From the NCBI RefSeq assembly GCF_001552275.1, contig NZ_BCQW01000007.1, positions 59,002 through 123,001 on the forward strand: 64,000 nt of DNA. The letters are read 5' to 3'. This document shows positions 9,365 to 19,090 of the stretch, piece after piece. Within the stretch, counting starts at the first letter, position 1, and each line of letters begins with the position of its first letter. Below the pieces are notes generated by a model. It made no database searches. It was not told the origin of the DNA and saw only the letters and a list, made by a program, of their open reading frames with translations. The stretch comes from Amphibacillus sediminis NBRC 103570. GTDB lineage: Bacteria; Bacillota; Bacilli; Bacillales; Amphibacillaceae. The position numbers and the translations under genes were made by a program.

Positions 9365-10978
9365 TTACAAACAGTCATTTAACCAAATTCGGCACTCTCT
9401 TTCATAATAGGATCTTTCTTCTTGCGACCAACCTAGCTGGTTTTCCATATAGGTTAAAATGCCATGTAATTGTAACTGAATGTTGTTTTGATCACGTAAA
9501 AAAACCTTTATCCTTCTTTTCAAGAAATCGATAGGCTTATAAATGGCTTCATTTTCTAAGCAATAGACAAGCTCCGCAAATAATAATGGATTAAGTGCTC
9601 CATGGGCTTGCTCTTGGATAACCTGCTTTAGATAAAAAAGCACATGATCAATGTGTTCACCATAATGATGAAGCAAATAACGTTTTTCAGCTTCAGTAAA
9701 GCAATAGAAAGGATGATTTTCTAGAGCATTTAATGCTTCATCTGCCGGTTCGCCTATTAATCTAAAAGATCTTGTCTCTGATTTTGAGTAAAGAATATTT
9801 AATTGTCGTTTAAAGGATTTCATTAATAAGTCAACTACACGATTAGCTTGGTAACGATAAAAGATAAGTGGTGCTCCTATCACCGTGATTAATCCTGTTG
9901 TTGATTCAACTATACCATTATTAGGCAATTGAAATGGGTCATTATCAACCACATAAGTTAATTGATATGATTTTAAATCGTTTCGCTCTAGATCATCATT
10001 ATCAGTAAACATCTGATCAAGTAGATTCGATAATCGAATCAACTCCTCTTGACTTAAGGTGCCATCTTCGATCACATGCCATTCCGCTGGCTCATAGGTC
10101 ATGATATAAATCCATTCATTTATTGGAACAAGATGAACCATTTCACCACTTACCTGATTACGGAAGCTTACTCCCCTGTTTAGAGGGAAATTTGCACGAG
10201 CTAATCGCATCTGGATCATTTTTTTAATTTTTAGTGAAGATTTAATTTGTAAATCCGTTGAATCTAATTGACTTAATTTTGCCAATCGTGAGCCGGTCGC
10301 ATTAATCACTTTACGGCTTTTAAATTGATATAATTCTCCAGTGACTTGATCTTCTGCTTCCACACCATTAATTATTTTTTGGTCATCGTATAGAAAACGG
10401 ACAGCCTTCATATAATTAATCATTTGCCCACCAAATTGATTGGCTTTTTTCAATAGAGATAGGGTTAAGCGCATTTGGTCAAGATAGCTTTCATTATACC
10501 GGTTAACCGATCTTATCATCCGTTCATTTAACCGTGGTTCTAGATTGCGGATACTCCTTTTCGAGATAGCCTTATAATGATTAGGTTTATAACTTTTTTT
10601 TAGAGGCTCAATTAACTGCTGAGCTAGCGTTTTATTTGAAGTTAGTATTGGATCCATTTTATTGGTAGACTCTAAGACGTCAATTGGCCAACATAGTGGG
10701 CTAGCTATTTGTTCAATTATGGTTTTTTCCTGATATGCTTTTGACCATAATTTCCGACTTGGATACAACTGTTCACTTAGTAATGGTGTCAATTGCCCCG
10801 ATGCTTCTGTTGCAAAGTCATCTTTCTCTATTAAAATGGTACTCATGCCTCTCGAACTCGCATCTAAGGCAATACTAGCCCCAGTTACACCTCCGCCAAT
10901 AATTAACAGATCATACTTCTGTTCTGTCGCTGTTTGACACAGTTGCTCTCTGTTTAAGTTTGTCAAGGCCATCTTCAT
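9365..10978 (-). CDS. Atypical GlpD-like FAD-dependent oxidoreductase
   Basis: A 537-residue flavoprotein of the glycerol-3-phosphate dehydrogenase/oxidase family. The N-terminus has the dinucleotide fold LLIIGGGVTGASIALDASSR and IEKDDFA, and the C-terminal part has the DAO_C-like FAELVYCLENEAIYKPIDFL, as in GlpD. However, the usual STxLxHGGLRYL stretch after the FAD fold, which lines the active site of GlpD and GlpO, is replaced by GQLTPLLSEQLYPSRKLW. The substrate may therefore differ or activity may be reduced. Two starts (ATG 10978 and 10972) follow GGAGAGGGGG. It stands alone with its own downstream terminator; no glpF or glpK is nearby. Confidence 0.75.
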   Translation of the reverse strand: MKMALTNLNREQLCQTATEQKYDLLIIGGGVTGASIALDASSRGMSTILIEKDDFATEASGQLTPLLSEQLYPSRKLWSKAYQEKTIIEQIASPLCWPIDVLESTNKMDPILTSNKTLAQQLIEPLKKSYKPNHYKAISKRSIRNLEPRLNERMIRSVNRYNESYLDQMRLTLSLLKKANQFGGQMINYMKAVRFLYDDQKIINGVEAEDQVTGELYQFKSRKVINATGSRLAKLSQLDSTDLQIKSSLKIKKMIQMRLARANFPLNRGVSFRNQVSGEMVHLVPINEWIYIMTYEPAEWHVIEDGTLSQEELIRLSNLLDQMFTDNDDLERNDLKSYQLTYVVDNDPFQLPNNGIVESTTGLITVIGAPLIFYRYQANRVVDLLMKSFKRQLNILYSKSETRSFRLIGEPADEALNALENHPFYCFTEAEKRYLLHHYGEHIDHVLFYLKQVIQEQAHGALNPLLFAELVYCLENEAIYKPIDFLKRRIKVFLRDQNNIQLQLHGILTYMENQLGWSQEERSYYERECRIWLNDCL

Positions 10979-11125
10979 CCCCCTCTCCTAACTTTGTCTC
11001 TATCTTATTGTTACCAATAAGCACTGCAATGAAATGAAGTAGGCTTTAACTTTACCTCGTCCCTAGCAGCATCCCAATCGACCTAAAATAGCTATCTTAT
11101 CCCTATTTTTATTACCAGTTTAGAA

Positions 11126-11653
11126 TCAATCCTGATTAGAATCAGCCTGTTTTTGACGCTGTTTCATTTGTTCTGCTGTGAAAATAACGCGCATAGGGTT
11201 ACCAGCAACAAAGCTGCCTGGCTCTACATCTCGGTGGACAACTGTTCCAGCCCCTATTACCGATCTATCGCCGATTTTCACTCCCGGTAATACGGTGCTG
11301 TTAGCCCCAATCATCACTTCGTCGCCTATTTCAATATCACCTATCCGGTATTCATCAATTAAATATTCATGTGTCAATAGGGTAGTATTATAACCAATTA
11401 CCGTGTTATTCCCTACACGAATACGCTCAGGAAAAAGTAAATCAACCATAACCATTAATGCAAAAGCAGTCTTTTCCCCTACTTTCATCTGTAACATATG
11501 ACGATATAACCAATTTTTCATAGGTAAAAATGGTGTGTAGCGAGCCAACTGGATAACGATAAAGTTTTTCATTACTTTCCAAAAAGACACGGTATCGTAT
11601 AATTGCCAAAGTGCGTTTGACCCCTTAACCGGATGACGATCGGTCCGTCGCAT
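11126..11653 (-). CDS. yvoF: Hexapeptide-repeat acetyltransferase YvoF
   Basis: A 175-residue acyltransferase of the left-handed beta-helix family (maltose/galactoside O-acetyltransferase-like). The hexapeptide repeats run through RVGNNTVIGYNTT, IGDIEIGDEVMIGANSTV and LPGVKIGDRSVIGAGTV, followed by VAGNPMRVIF. The acceptor is unknown. The ATG abuts the ppaX stop, so the two are translated together. The order yvoF-ppaX-yvoD-lgt-hprK is that of B. subtilis. Confidence 0.88.
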   Translation of the reverse strand: MRRTDRHPVKGSNALWQLYDTVSFWKVMKNFIVIQLARYTPFLPMKNWLYRHMLQMKVGEKTAFALMVMVDLLFPERIRVGNNTVIGYNTTLLTHEYLIDEYRIGDIEIGDEVMIGANSTVLPGVKIGDRSVIGAGTVVHRDVEPGSFVAGNPMRVIFTAEQMKQRQKQADSNQD

Positions 11654-12295
11654 TTAGACCACCTCTAGTATTGTTAATAAATCCTTCATCTGTTCTAACA
11701 TATAAGTCGGCTTCAATGCTGCTAAAGTCTCTCTTCCTTTAATTGCCCAGGCCACACCTGCTGTTTGAGTACCCGCATTTTGTCCCGCTTCAATATCATG
11801 ATAGTTATCTCCAACCATCAAAGCATCAAATGGCGTAGCGCCTAAAGCTTCAAGTGCCTTAAAAATCGGCTCCGGATGAGGCTTGGCATGCTCTACTTCG
11901 TCTAAACCAATCACAACATCGAAGTAAGGCTCCAGCCCAGTTTTCGCCAATCCTAATTTGGCTGTATCTGTTATTTTGGTTGTCACAATACCGAGTTTAA
12001 AGCCTTGTTGATGTAGTGTCTGAATGGTATCCACTACGGTTGGATAAGCTTTTACATAGTGATCGTGGTGGGCCAAATTATGCTCTCGATAAGTAGCCAT
12101 CATCTCCTCCGCTTGAGTCTGATCTACTGCCGATAAGCTTTCAATAAGAGGAGGACCAATAAAAGGTAGAATTTCCTCTCTCGAGTAGGTACGACCTGTG
12201 TGTTTTTTTAACGTATGGTCAAATGAGGCAATAATCAGCTCATTTGTGTCAATTAGCGTACCATCTAAATCAAATAATATTGTTTTTATTGTCAT
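11654..12295 (-). CDS. ppaX: Pyrophosphatase PpaX (HAD family)
   Basis: HAD-superfamily phosphatase that removes the pyrophosphate made when HPr kinase/phosphorylase dephosphorylates P-Ser-HPr. Motif I is FDLDGTLIDTN, motif II lies in GIVTTK, and motif III/IV is MVGDNYHDIEAG. I use ATG 12295 (MTIKTILF), which has AGGA 11 bases upstream; the ATG at 12304 lies too close to it. The gene overlaps the end of yvoD by 26 bases. Its presence in the hprK operon supports the specific role. Confidence 0.92.
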   Translation of the reverse strand: MTIKTILFDLDGTLIDTNELIIASFDHTLKKHTGRTYSREEILPFIGPPLIESLSAVDQTQAEEMMATYREHNLAHHDHYVKAYPTVVDTIQTLHQQGFKLGIVTTKITDTAKLGLAKTGLEPYFDVVIGLDEVEHAKPHPEPIFKALEALGATPFDALMVGDNYHDIEAGQNAGTQTAGVAWAIKGRETLAALKPTYMLEQMKDLLTILEVV

Positions 12296-13232
12296 TGTAT
12301 ACATATTCCTTTCTTTGTTTTGATTCTTTATATGACCATATCTGACTAATAAGGAGCGTAAGTAGTATGGCTGTGCATAAGCGAATAAGTAGTAATAGCC
12401 AAACCGGAATACCTAGTGGTGCAAAAATTAATGTGTCTTCAATGACCGCATGACAAGCAACTAAAAAAATAAAACTTAAATACATATCCTTCTTCGTCAC
12501 ACCGTCTTCTTTAACTGCCTGAATCATCATACCTGCTCCATAGGCAAGTCCAATCGTTAAACCTGCCACTAAGGTCATGGATGCATTAGGTTTAATGCCT
12601 AGCATTGACGTAAATGGGCGTAATAACCGCGATAGTTGATTCATCCAGCCTAATTCTCTAAAATACTGCATGATAATCATAAGCGGGACAACAATTAAGA
12701 CTAACTGGGATACTTGACTTGTTGCCGTTAATATCCCCTTTAATCCAACTTCATACCAGCCATCTGGAATTTGTTGATCCACTTGGATAAAACCATACTG
12801 GGCTTGAGTATCGCCTCCCTGCCAAAGCCAATGAATCATAACGGCAGATAAACAGGCTAACACCAACCTTACACCAATTACAATTGGCCATTTAACACCA
12901 ACCTTTATCGCCACAGTGGATTCAATAAATAAATTATGGGAAAAGGATAGCATAATCGCCATAATAAACACTTCTTTGATCGTAAAATCAAAGGAGACAA
13001 TCGCAGCAATGCCTGCATATAAATTCAATGTATTCCCAAGCACAAGAGGAACAGCGGCTTGTCCTGGTAGCCCCAATAGACGCATAATTGGGCTAATCTG
13101 CTCAATTAACCATGGTAAAAAAGCGGTATGTTGCAAGATGGTAACTAACAAGGCAATTGGAAAAATCACCTTGCTCAAGGTCCAGCTTACCTGTAAGCCT
13201 TGGGTAACTCCACGTTTAAATGTAGCAATCAA
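12270..13232 (-). CDS. yvoD: Membrane protein YvoD, nucleoside-recognition (Gate) domains
   Basis: A polytopic membrane protein of 320 residues with two Gate-type (nucleoside recognition) units: the first around LGLPGQAAVPLVLGNTLNLYAG, the second around LGIKPNASMTLVAGLTIGLAYGAG, each with four or so hydrophobic segments. Substrate unknown. The start is a TTG at 13232 with GGGGA upstream. It sits between lgt and ppaX as in B. subtilis. Nothing in the sequence shows what is moved, and the name rests on position and fold. Confidence 0.82.
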   Translation of the reverse strand: MIATFKRGVTQGLQVSWTLSKVIFPIALLVTILQHTAFLPWLIEQISPIMRLLGLPGQAAVPLVLGNTLNLYAGIAAIVSFDFTIKEVFIMAIMLSFSHNLFIESTVAIKVGVKWPIVIGVRLVLACLSAVMIHWLWQGGDTQAQYGFIQVDQQIPDGWYEVGLKGILTATSQVSQLVLIVVPLMIIMQYFRELGWMNQLSRLLRPFTSMLGIKPNASMTLVAGLTIGLAYGAGMMIQAVKEDGVTKKDMYLSFIFLVACHAVIEDTLIFAPLGIPVWLLLLIRLCTAILLTLLISQIWSYKESKQRKEYVYNDNKNNII

Positions 13233-13339
13233 AGTAACATCCCCTAATTCTTTTTTTCTATTATCAGGCTATCGAGATACACTGTTCGATATAGGCCTTG
13301 CTTTTTTTACTAACAAAATACCATCAATTATTTGTAAAT

Positions 13340-13369
13340 AACCTGCTAATGATTACTCATCAGCAGGTT
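13340..13369 (-). terminator. Hairpin after lgt (weak terminator or attenuator)
   Basis: AACCTGCT (13340-13347) pairs with AGCAGGTT (13362-13369). On the minus strand it follows the lgt stop by seven bases and has only ATTTA after it, so it may thin rather than stop transcription into yvoD-ppaX-yvoF. Confidence 0.5.
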
Positions 13370-13376
13370 AAAAGGG

Positions 13377-14204
13377 TTAAGCTTTTTTACCATTATACCT
13401 TATCTTAGGATGATTCATCTTGCGACGATAAACAATCATGCCGATACCGCCTATTATTAAAATCAGTGAGATCACTTGAGCTGTTTGCAGCTGTCCAAAT
13501 AGATATAGGCTATCGGTTCGTAAGTCCTCAATAAAAAATCGACCAACCGAATACCAGATCACATAATTTAAGAAAATTTCACCACGAATTGGATTTCGCC
13601 TTCTAAACCAAAGTAATCCAGCAAAGATAAGCAAATTCCATAATGACTCATACAGAAAAGTAGGATGATACAATACACCATCAATGGTCATTTGATTTTC
13701 GATAAAATCTGGCAAAAAGCGGAGGAAGTTATCATAGACGGTAGTAGAAACCGGGCCTCCATGTGCCTCTTGATTCATAAAATTTCCCCAGCGGCCAATC
13801 GCCTGTCCAATAATTAGGCTGGGTGCAGCGATATCTGCCACCTTCCAAAAGGGGACCTCTTTCTTACTACAAAATATGTAAGCTGTAATAACAGCACCAA
13901 TCAAAGCACCATGAATAGCAATGCCACCCTCCCAAATGGCAAAAATACTCCACCATGGTCGGTCGACATAACGTTGCCATTCAAAAATAACATAGTAAAT
14001 CCGTGCTGAAATAATTGCAATTGGTAAGGCCCACATTAACAGATCACTGAAAAAATCTTTTTTTAACCCTAAACGAACCGCTTCGTTAGTGGCTAGCCAT
14101 AAGGCAATAACGATCCCTGACACAATAATGACAGCATACCAATAAATTGTAATAGGTCCGAGTTCAAGAAAAATCGGGTTAAGTGCAGTACTCAAAACAG
14201 GCAA
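13377..14204 (-). CDS. lgt: Prolipoprotein diacylglyceryl transferase
   Basis: Membrane enzyme that moves a diacylglyceryl group from phosphatidylglycerol to the lipobox cysteine of prelipoproteins. It has seven or so hydrophobic segments, the conserved HGALIGAV region, the Lgt signature [19 protein letters not shown] (about residue 135) with its essential Arg and Asn, and a C-terminal [14 protein letters not shown]. Length 275 is normal. The start is TTG 14204 ([10 protein letters not shown]) with AAGGGGGAA upstream. It is 18 bases from hprK and belongs to the same operon. Confidence 0.96.
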   Translation of the reverse strand: MPVLSTALNPIFLELGPITIYWYAVIIVSGIVIALWLATNEAVRLGLKKDFFSDLLMWALPIAIISARIYYVIFEWQRYVDRPWWSIFAIWEGGIAIHGALIGAVITAYIFCSKKEVPFWKVADIAAPSLIIGQAIGRWGNFMNQEAHGGPVSTTVYDNFLRFLPDFIENQMTIDGVLYHPTFLYESLWNLLIFAGLLWFRRRNPIRGEIFLNYVIWYSVGRFFIEDLRTDSLYLFGQLQTAQVISLILIIGGIGMIVYRRKMNHPKIRYNGKKA

Positions 14205-14222
14205 GCTAATTCCCCCTTAAAT

Positions 14223-15176
14223 TTAATCATAGTCAACACTCGAATTAAGATTGGCTTCCTCCTGGTTGATCATTTTAGTTAATCGAGCTGAAAATTCTTC
14301 AGCAGCATTAACACCTAGGCGCTTTAAGCGGAAATTCATCGCTGCTACTTCAATAATGACAGCTAAATTCCGACCAGGACGAACAGGGAGTGTCGCTTTA
14401 GGGACGTCCACGTCAATAATTCGTATCGTCTCCTCATCCATGCCAATTCGATCGTATTGTTTTTTCTCATTCCAATTCTCTAAATTAATGACAAAATCAA
14501 TTTTCTTGTGGGATCGAACTGCACTTGCTCCAAATAGTGTCATAACATTTATAATACCAAGTCCTCTTATTTCAAGTAAGTGTTCAATTAACTCTGGTGA
14601 AGAGCCAATTAACCGATCATAATCTTCTTGGTGAATCTCCACACTATCATCAGCAACAAGGCGATGCCCTCTTTTTACTAATTCCAAAGCAGTCTCGCTT
14701 TTTCCAACCCCACTTTGACCAGTAATTAAGATACCCACCCCATGAATATCAACTAGTACACCGTGCATGGCTGTCGAAGGGGCAAACCGTGCTTCAAGAA
14801 AGTTAGTTAAACGGCTAACCACACGTGTTGTTTTATAAGGTGATCTTAACAAAGGTACATGACTTGCTTCACAAGCCTGCTTTAATTCTTCCGGTATTTC
14901 CATACCCCTCGTCACAACAATACACGGGGTAACATCTGTGCATAAGCGCTGGGAGCGATCCCGCTTTTCATCACTTGATAATTCATTAAAATAGGATAGT
15001 TCAGTTTTTCCAAGCACTTGTAGACGTGCCTTCGGGTAATAACGGAAGTAACCTGTTAATTCAATACCTGGTCTAGAAATATCGCTCATAATAAACTCTC
15101 GATCAAGTCCATTCTTCCCTGCAATAAGTTCAAGTTTAAATTGCTCTAATAAATCCTTAGTTTGTACTTTGGCCAT
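14223..15176 (-). CDS. hprK: HPr kinase/phosphorylase
   Basis: Bifunctional enzyme that phosphorylates and dephosphorylates Ser46 of HPr, the signal for CcpA-dependent carbon catabolite control. The C-terminal half has the Walker A loop [19 protein letters not shown] and the HprK signature [15 protein letters not shown] 15176 ([10 protein letters not shown]) has GGAGGGAAG upstream and is preferred over the longer frame from 15209. The length is 317 residues. It agrees with the cre-like sites seen elsewhere in the window. First gene of hprK-lgt-yvoD-ppaX-yvoF. Confidence 0.96.
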   Translation of the reverse strand: MAKVQTKDLLEQFKLELIAGKNGLDREFIMSDISRPGIELTGYFRYYPKARLQVLGKTELSYFNELSSDEKRDRSQRLCTDVTPCIVVTRGMEIPEELKQACEASHVPLLRSPYKTTRVVSRLTNFLEARFAPSTAMHGVLVDIHGVGILITGQSGVGKSETALELVKRGHRLVADDSVEIHQEDYDRLIGSSPELIEHLLEIRGLGIINVMTLFGASAVRSHKKIDFVINLENWNEKKQYDRIGMDEETIRIIDVDVPKATLPVRPGRNLAVIIEVAAMNFRLKRLGVNAAEEFSARLTKMINQEEANLNSSVDYD

Positions 15177-15324
15177 CAGGCTTCCCTCCATCAACTCTGA
15201 AATACACATTCGTAACTATTGTAGCATTTTTTGATCAGGAGTGACACTAATTACGGTTATCAATTTTTCAATGTTTAGTAAATAGAATTGCTCAAGCTGA
15301 CGATAAGATAGGTTACTAAATGAT

Positions 15325-17055
15325 TCAAGGATAATTTATTTGGACTTCAACCCAACCACGTACCCCGTTAATCAACCAAATTTTATCAGCTTTCTCCAGT
15401 TCTTCTTTAAAGATAATTTGTTCATCAACCACCTTTTGATCAAGCAGCTGTTGTCTTAAAGTTCCTGCTAATAAGCCCGATTCGATAGGAGGCGTTTTAT
15501 AGATTCCATTAGTTTCAATAACTAAGTTACCAATCGTAAACTCCGTTAATTCCCCCTCTTCATTCCATAACAATGTGGCGAAATTACCTGGCTTATCAAT
15601 CATTAGCTTGTCATAATTGTCCCTTGCCGTTGTTTTGTGATAATAAAAAGGGTCATTTAAATCAATGGGTTGTTCAGCTAAATAACATTTAACAGGCTGC
15701 TGAATAGGCTGAACAAGCTCAAGTTCAACCTTTATCATACCTGTCCTTGCTACTTGTAAACGGACTTTATAACTAGCTGTTGGATAATCAACAGCTAACT
15801 GCTCTAGCCTGTCTTTAACCTGAGCTGGATCATAGTGGTAATTAAAATAAGTAGCTGACTGGCTTAAGCGCTCCAAATGATAGGAAAGTAAAGGGTATTT
15901 ACCATGATTCAGCAAGATCGATTCCAATAAATCGAACTTTACATTTTTGGCAGTTAAAAGCGCAGCTTTTGTTTTTATTTCCTCGTATTCATGCTCCGTT
16001 GCTGAATCCCATGTAATTCCGCCACCAACCCCATATGTTGCCTGGGCCTTTTCTTGATCAATAACAACCGTGCGTATGGGTACATTAAAGATAGCATCAC
16101 GATTTGGCGTAACGTAGCCAATGGCACCACAATAAACCTCACGGGGCGTGGTTTCTAAAGCATTTATATAACTCATTGTTTTCAGCTTTGGTGCGCCTGT
16201 TATAGAACCGCAAGGAAACAATGCATCAAACCAGTCCTTCATTTGGCTCTCAGGTTTTAAGGTAGCTTTAACTGTAGATGTCATTTGATGAACAGTTGGA
16301 TAGGTTTCCACAGTTAATAACTCGGGAACATGCACTGTTCCTTCCACTGCTATTTTTCCTAGATCATTTCTAAGTAAATCAACAATCATTAGGTTCTCTG
16401 CGCGTTCCTTTTCTGATTTAATCAAGTAGGCCTTGTTAGCCTGATCTTCTGCTAGCGTTCGCCCTCTTTTAATCGTACCCTTCATAGGTCTTGTCGTTAT
16501 TTCATTTTGATGAACTGAAAAGAATAATTCTGGTGAAGCTGATAGTACTTGAAATTCACCAATATCTAAATAGGCACTATAAGATGCCTTCTGCCGTTCT
16601 GTCAATTGATGATAAAATGTTTCCGGGTCAGTTGTAAAAGGACTAACTAATCGTGTTGTGTAATTGACTTGGTAAGTATCACCCTTTTGGATTGCTGTCT
16701 TTATCGCAGCAATTCCAGCCTGATAATCTTGATAAGATATAACAGATTGCCATTTCAAAATTGGCTCACAATCACGATTTGGCTTTGAAGGCGATGGAAG
16801 CAGCGGTTGTTCAAAGCTTGCAAACCAAAGGAGTGGCATTGTTGTCTGTTTTTTAACGGCAAAACGTGGTTCAAAAGCAGGTGCTGCCTCGTATGAAAGG
16901 TAGCCAGCCACATAACGCCCCTTCGTTAGCTCTATTTCAAGTTGTTCAAGGATCGGTTTTACTTCATTTAAATCTGATGTTGTATAAATTTGCTTTGGCT
17001 CTTTGAAAAGTAATAGTTGCTTTTCGAAGTCAAAACGTAGTTTAATGTTATCCAT
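15325..17055 (-). CDS. pabB: Aminodeoxychorismate synthase component I fused to 4-amino-4-deoxychorismate lyase
   Basis: A 576-residue fusion acting in p-aminobenzoate (folate) synthesis. Residues about 1-360 are the chorismate-binding PabB part: RPMKGTIKRGRTLAEDQ, FPCGSITGAPK and GGGITWDSATEHEYEE. Residues about 370-576 are a class IV aminotransferase-type lyase (PabC) with the PLP-lysine region YYHKTTARDNYD. The fusion does both the amination step (with a separate glutaminase, PabA, not in this window) and the lyase step. ATG 17055 follows AAGGAGAG; the longer frame to 17145 lacks a ribosome site. It stands alone between hprK and yvlD. Confidence 0.9.
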   Translation of the reverse strand: MDNIKLRFDFEKQLLLFKEPKQIYTTSDLNEVKPILEQLEIELTKGRYVAGYLSYEAAPAFEPRFAVKKQTTMPLLWFASFEQPLLPSPSKPNRDCEPILKWQSVISYQDYQAGIAAIKTAIQKGDTYQVNYTTRLVSPFTTDPETFYHQLTERQKASYSAYLDIGEFQVLSASPELFFSVHQNEITTRPMKGTIKRGRTLAEDQANKAYLIKSEKERAENLMIVDLLRNDLGKIAVEGTVHVPELLTVETYPTVHQMTSTVKATLKPESQMKDWFDALFPCGSITGAPKLKTMSYINALETTPREVYCGAIGYVTPNRDAIFNVPIRTVVIDQEKAQATYGVGGGITWDSATEHEYEEIKTKAALLTAKNVKFDLLESILLNHGKYPLLSYHLERLSQSATYFNYHYDPAQVKDRLEQLAVDYPTASYKVRLQVARTGMIKVELELVQPIQQPVKCYLAEQPIDLNDPFYYHKTTARDNYDKLMIDKPGNFATLLWNEEGELTEFTIGNLVIETNGIYKTPPIESGLLAGTLRQQLLDQKVVDEQIIFKEELEKADKIWLINGVRGWVEVQINYP

Positions 17056-17245
17056 TTTGCGACTCTCCTTAATTAGCAGCATCCAACTAGCAAATTCAAG
17101 CATAATTCGGGCTAGGATTTTTCTCACTCTATTAGTGAATAACATCTTTAGTAAATAAAATCAATAAAAATTGACTATCTACTCAACTGAATGATAAACC
17201 CAACCAAAATGATTTGACTAAATGATTAGTGTCTGATAAATAAAA

Positions 17246-17275
17246 CAAGCATGGAAAAAGCCGCTCCCATGCTTG
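17246..17275 (-). terminator. Terminator after yvlD
   Basis: Perfect nine-base stem CAAGCATGG / CCATGCTTG around a GC-rich loop, followed on the minus strand by TTTTATTTATC. It lies five bases after the yvlD stop. The gap 17056-17245 behind it shows no gene. Confidence 0.8.
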
Positions 17276-17279
17276 TAGC

Positions 17280-17645
17280 TTACTTATTTAAAAGTATCGT
17301 ATCCTTCACCATTTTGTTAAGGATTAAATTAATAAGTGAAATGACAATCGCCGCGAGCACGGCTAAACCGAAGCCATTAATAACAAATGTTGGCCCAACA
17401 ATTGCTTGAGTTAACATAAGGGTAATGGCATTAATCACAAACAGAAATAACCCCAGTGAAATGACGGTCATTGGTAATGTTAGGATAATAAGAATCGGTT
17501 TTACCATTACATTCAATATCGATAGAATAAAGCTAGCTAGCAATGCAGTCCCAAAGGTTTCAATATAGAAACCGTCAAATATTTGTGCAACAACAATTAA
17601 GGTCGTGGCATTAAGGATTAGTGATAATAACCAACGTGTCATCAT
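17280..17645 (-). CDS. yvlD: YvlD family membrane protein (phage holin 4-like)
   Basis: Small membrane protein of 121 residues with four hydrophobic segments (LSLILNATTLIVVAQIF; TALLASFILSILNVMV; VISLGLFLFVINAITLML; GLAVLAAIVISLINLIL). The family is typed as phage-holin 4-like but is a chromosomal envelope protein in bacilli. Its ATG overlaps the yvlC stop (TAATG), so the two genes are translationally coupled. In B. subtilis yvlC and yvlD are part of a cell-envelope stress operon; only these two are kept here. Confidence 0.85.
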   Translation of the reverse strand: MMTRWLLSLILNATTLIVVAQIFDGFYIETFGTALLASFILSILNVMVKPILIILTLPMTVISLGLFLFVINAITLMLTQAIVGPTFVINGFGLAVLAAIVISLINLILNKMVKDTILLNK

Positions 17646-17842
17646 TAATACACATCACTTTTTGGCATGATGACAGCTGCTACTATATATAATACCAACA
17701 ACGGGAATACTGCCGTAAAGATAGCTGCAATGACGTAGATTAAACGAACAATAGTAGCATCGAGGTTAAAATACTCTGCTACACCTGCAAGAACACCGGA
17801 AAGCATCACATTTTGATTTGAACGATAAAGCTTCTTGGTCAT
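17645..17842 (-). CDS. yvlC: PspC-domain protein YvlC
   Basis: A 65-residue PspC-domain membrane protein: KKLYRSNQNVMLSGVLAGVA, then EYFNLDATIVRLIYV and a strong hydrophobic stretch up to VIMPKSD. PspC proteins act in envelope-stress responses. It is directly coupled to yvlD. The ATG at 17842 has GGAGGG upstream. Confidence 0.9.
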   Translation of the reverse strand: MTKKLYRSNQNVMLSGVLAGVAEYFNLDATIVRLIYVIAAIFTAVFPLLVLYIVAAVIMPKSDVY

Positions 17843-17985
17843 TTAATACCCTCCTCCAATTTCACATGATTATTTATTCCTTATATTCTTTAGAAAGCTT
17901 AGCCTATCGCGAAAGCATTTGTTTTATCTTAGAGTCTGATAGAAAATTTATTCACCCTTACTTTGTTAAAGTACTAATGCCTCCT

Positions 17986-18404
17986 AATCAAATGCGCCTT
18001 GGCGTATTTGTGCCTAGACTTTATCGCAGTGTAAATGACTGGGGCTGCGATTACTCGCCCCATCGAAGGGCTTTTGTAAAACTCCCACTTCAAGAAATAA
18101 GGGAACACATCATGACTAAGTGGGAGTCTTACAGCCAATAACGGCCCGATTGATTCTACTAACGTTCAGTGGGGGAAAGGAAGCTGACTAAGTTCGCGAC
18201 GTTGTGTCGCAACGTCTGCACGAGCACTTCCTATGCGTCGAAACCCCTACCGAACAAAGTTTCACTTTATCGAACTTCACTCAATAAATTTCCCATGAAA
18301 ATCTTTGGCTATCCGCCAGAGGCTTTAACTTTATTCAGCTGGTGGTTGGACTCCACTGCATGGAACTAAATATCCATTCAGCTCACAATGGGAGAATTCT
18401 TCTG
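17986..18404 (+). repeat. Composite hairpin repeat R4 (most complete copy)
   Basis: The fullest copy, used here to define the plus orientation. Order: hairpin CAAATGCGCC-TT-GGCGTATTTG; the TGGGGC...GCCCCA hairpin; the AAGGGCTTTTGTAA stretch; a CTCCCACTT...AAGTGGGAG stem; AACGGCCCGATT; GTTCAGTGGGGG; the GCGAC-GTTGT-GTCGC hairpin; and the CCGAACAAAGTTTCACTTTATCG end. A degenerate second module with TTATTCAGC and CATTCAGC follows to 18404. Flanked by yvlC and bshB2; the gap 17843-18411 has no gene. Confidence 0.82.
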
Positions 18405-18411
18405 AATGACA

Positions 18412-19068
18412 TTAAAATACCCATTTATAAAAAGCTTCATGAGATAATTTATCTCTGACAATTTGGTCCAAGCTTCCAGGTCCTTGATTAATTCCACCAA
18501 GGATCCCAGATGCTTGTGATTTATGAGCTATAATCGCTTCAAATTTTTGAGTGAAGGTGGCTGTGATGTCAAATTGAAGATCCGGTTCCCCTAAATCGGC
18601 CTCTTTTCCTTTTTTTATTGCTAAAGCCCATAGTTCAGGGCGGTCGGCTTGATCCATTTGTGAAACAGCGGATACGGCTGCAGCACCAAAAGCATCATGG
18701 TCTGGATGGACAGCATATCCAGGATAATAAGTAATCACTAGTGAAGGCTTAAGTTTATTAAGATAGCCTAGTAAATGTTCAGCTATTTGTTGGCGATCCT
18801 CAAATTCAATCGTTTTATCACGATAGCCGAGCATCTCTAAATCAATGTCTAAGACTTGACAGGCTGCGATGAGTTCCTCCTTTCTGATTTCAGGTAAAGA
18901 CTCCCGAGTCGCAAAGGTTGGGTTACCCATGTTTCGCCCCATTTCACCAAGTGTGCCACAAAGATATGTCACCGGAATACCTTGTTCACGAAAGCGAGCA
19001 ATTGTGCCTGCTGCTCCGAAAGCTTCATCATCTGGATGTGGAAAGATAACAACGACATGTTTTTCCAT
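18412..19068 (-). CDS. bshB2: Bacillithiol biosynthesis deacetylase BshB2 (LmbE family)
   Basis: Zinc-dependent N-deacetylase that converts GlcNAc-malate to GlcN-malate in bacillithiol synthesis, or a related deacetylase. The LmbE motifs are clear: PHPDDEAFGA near residue 10 (His, two Asp) and the downstream HPDHDAFGAA. Length 218 fits the BshB2 (YojG) type. Its neighbour yojF is the partner gene in B. subtilis, which is the reason to choose BshB2 over BshB1. It lies downstream of uvrA-yojF, probably in one transcript. Confidence 0.88.
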   Translation of the reverse strand: MEKHVVVIFPHPDDEAFGAAGTIARFREQGIPVTYLCGTLGEMGRNMGNPTFATRESLPEIRKEELIAACQVLDIDLEMLGYRDKTIEFEDRQQIAEHLLGYLNKLKPSLVITYYPGYAVHPDHDAFGAAAVSAVSQMDQADRPELWALAIKKGKEADLGEPDLQFDITATFTQKFEAIIAHKSQASGILGGINQGPGSLDQIVRDKLSHEAFYKWVF

Positions 19069-19090
19069 TGGTTAAACAACTCCTTAACAG

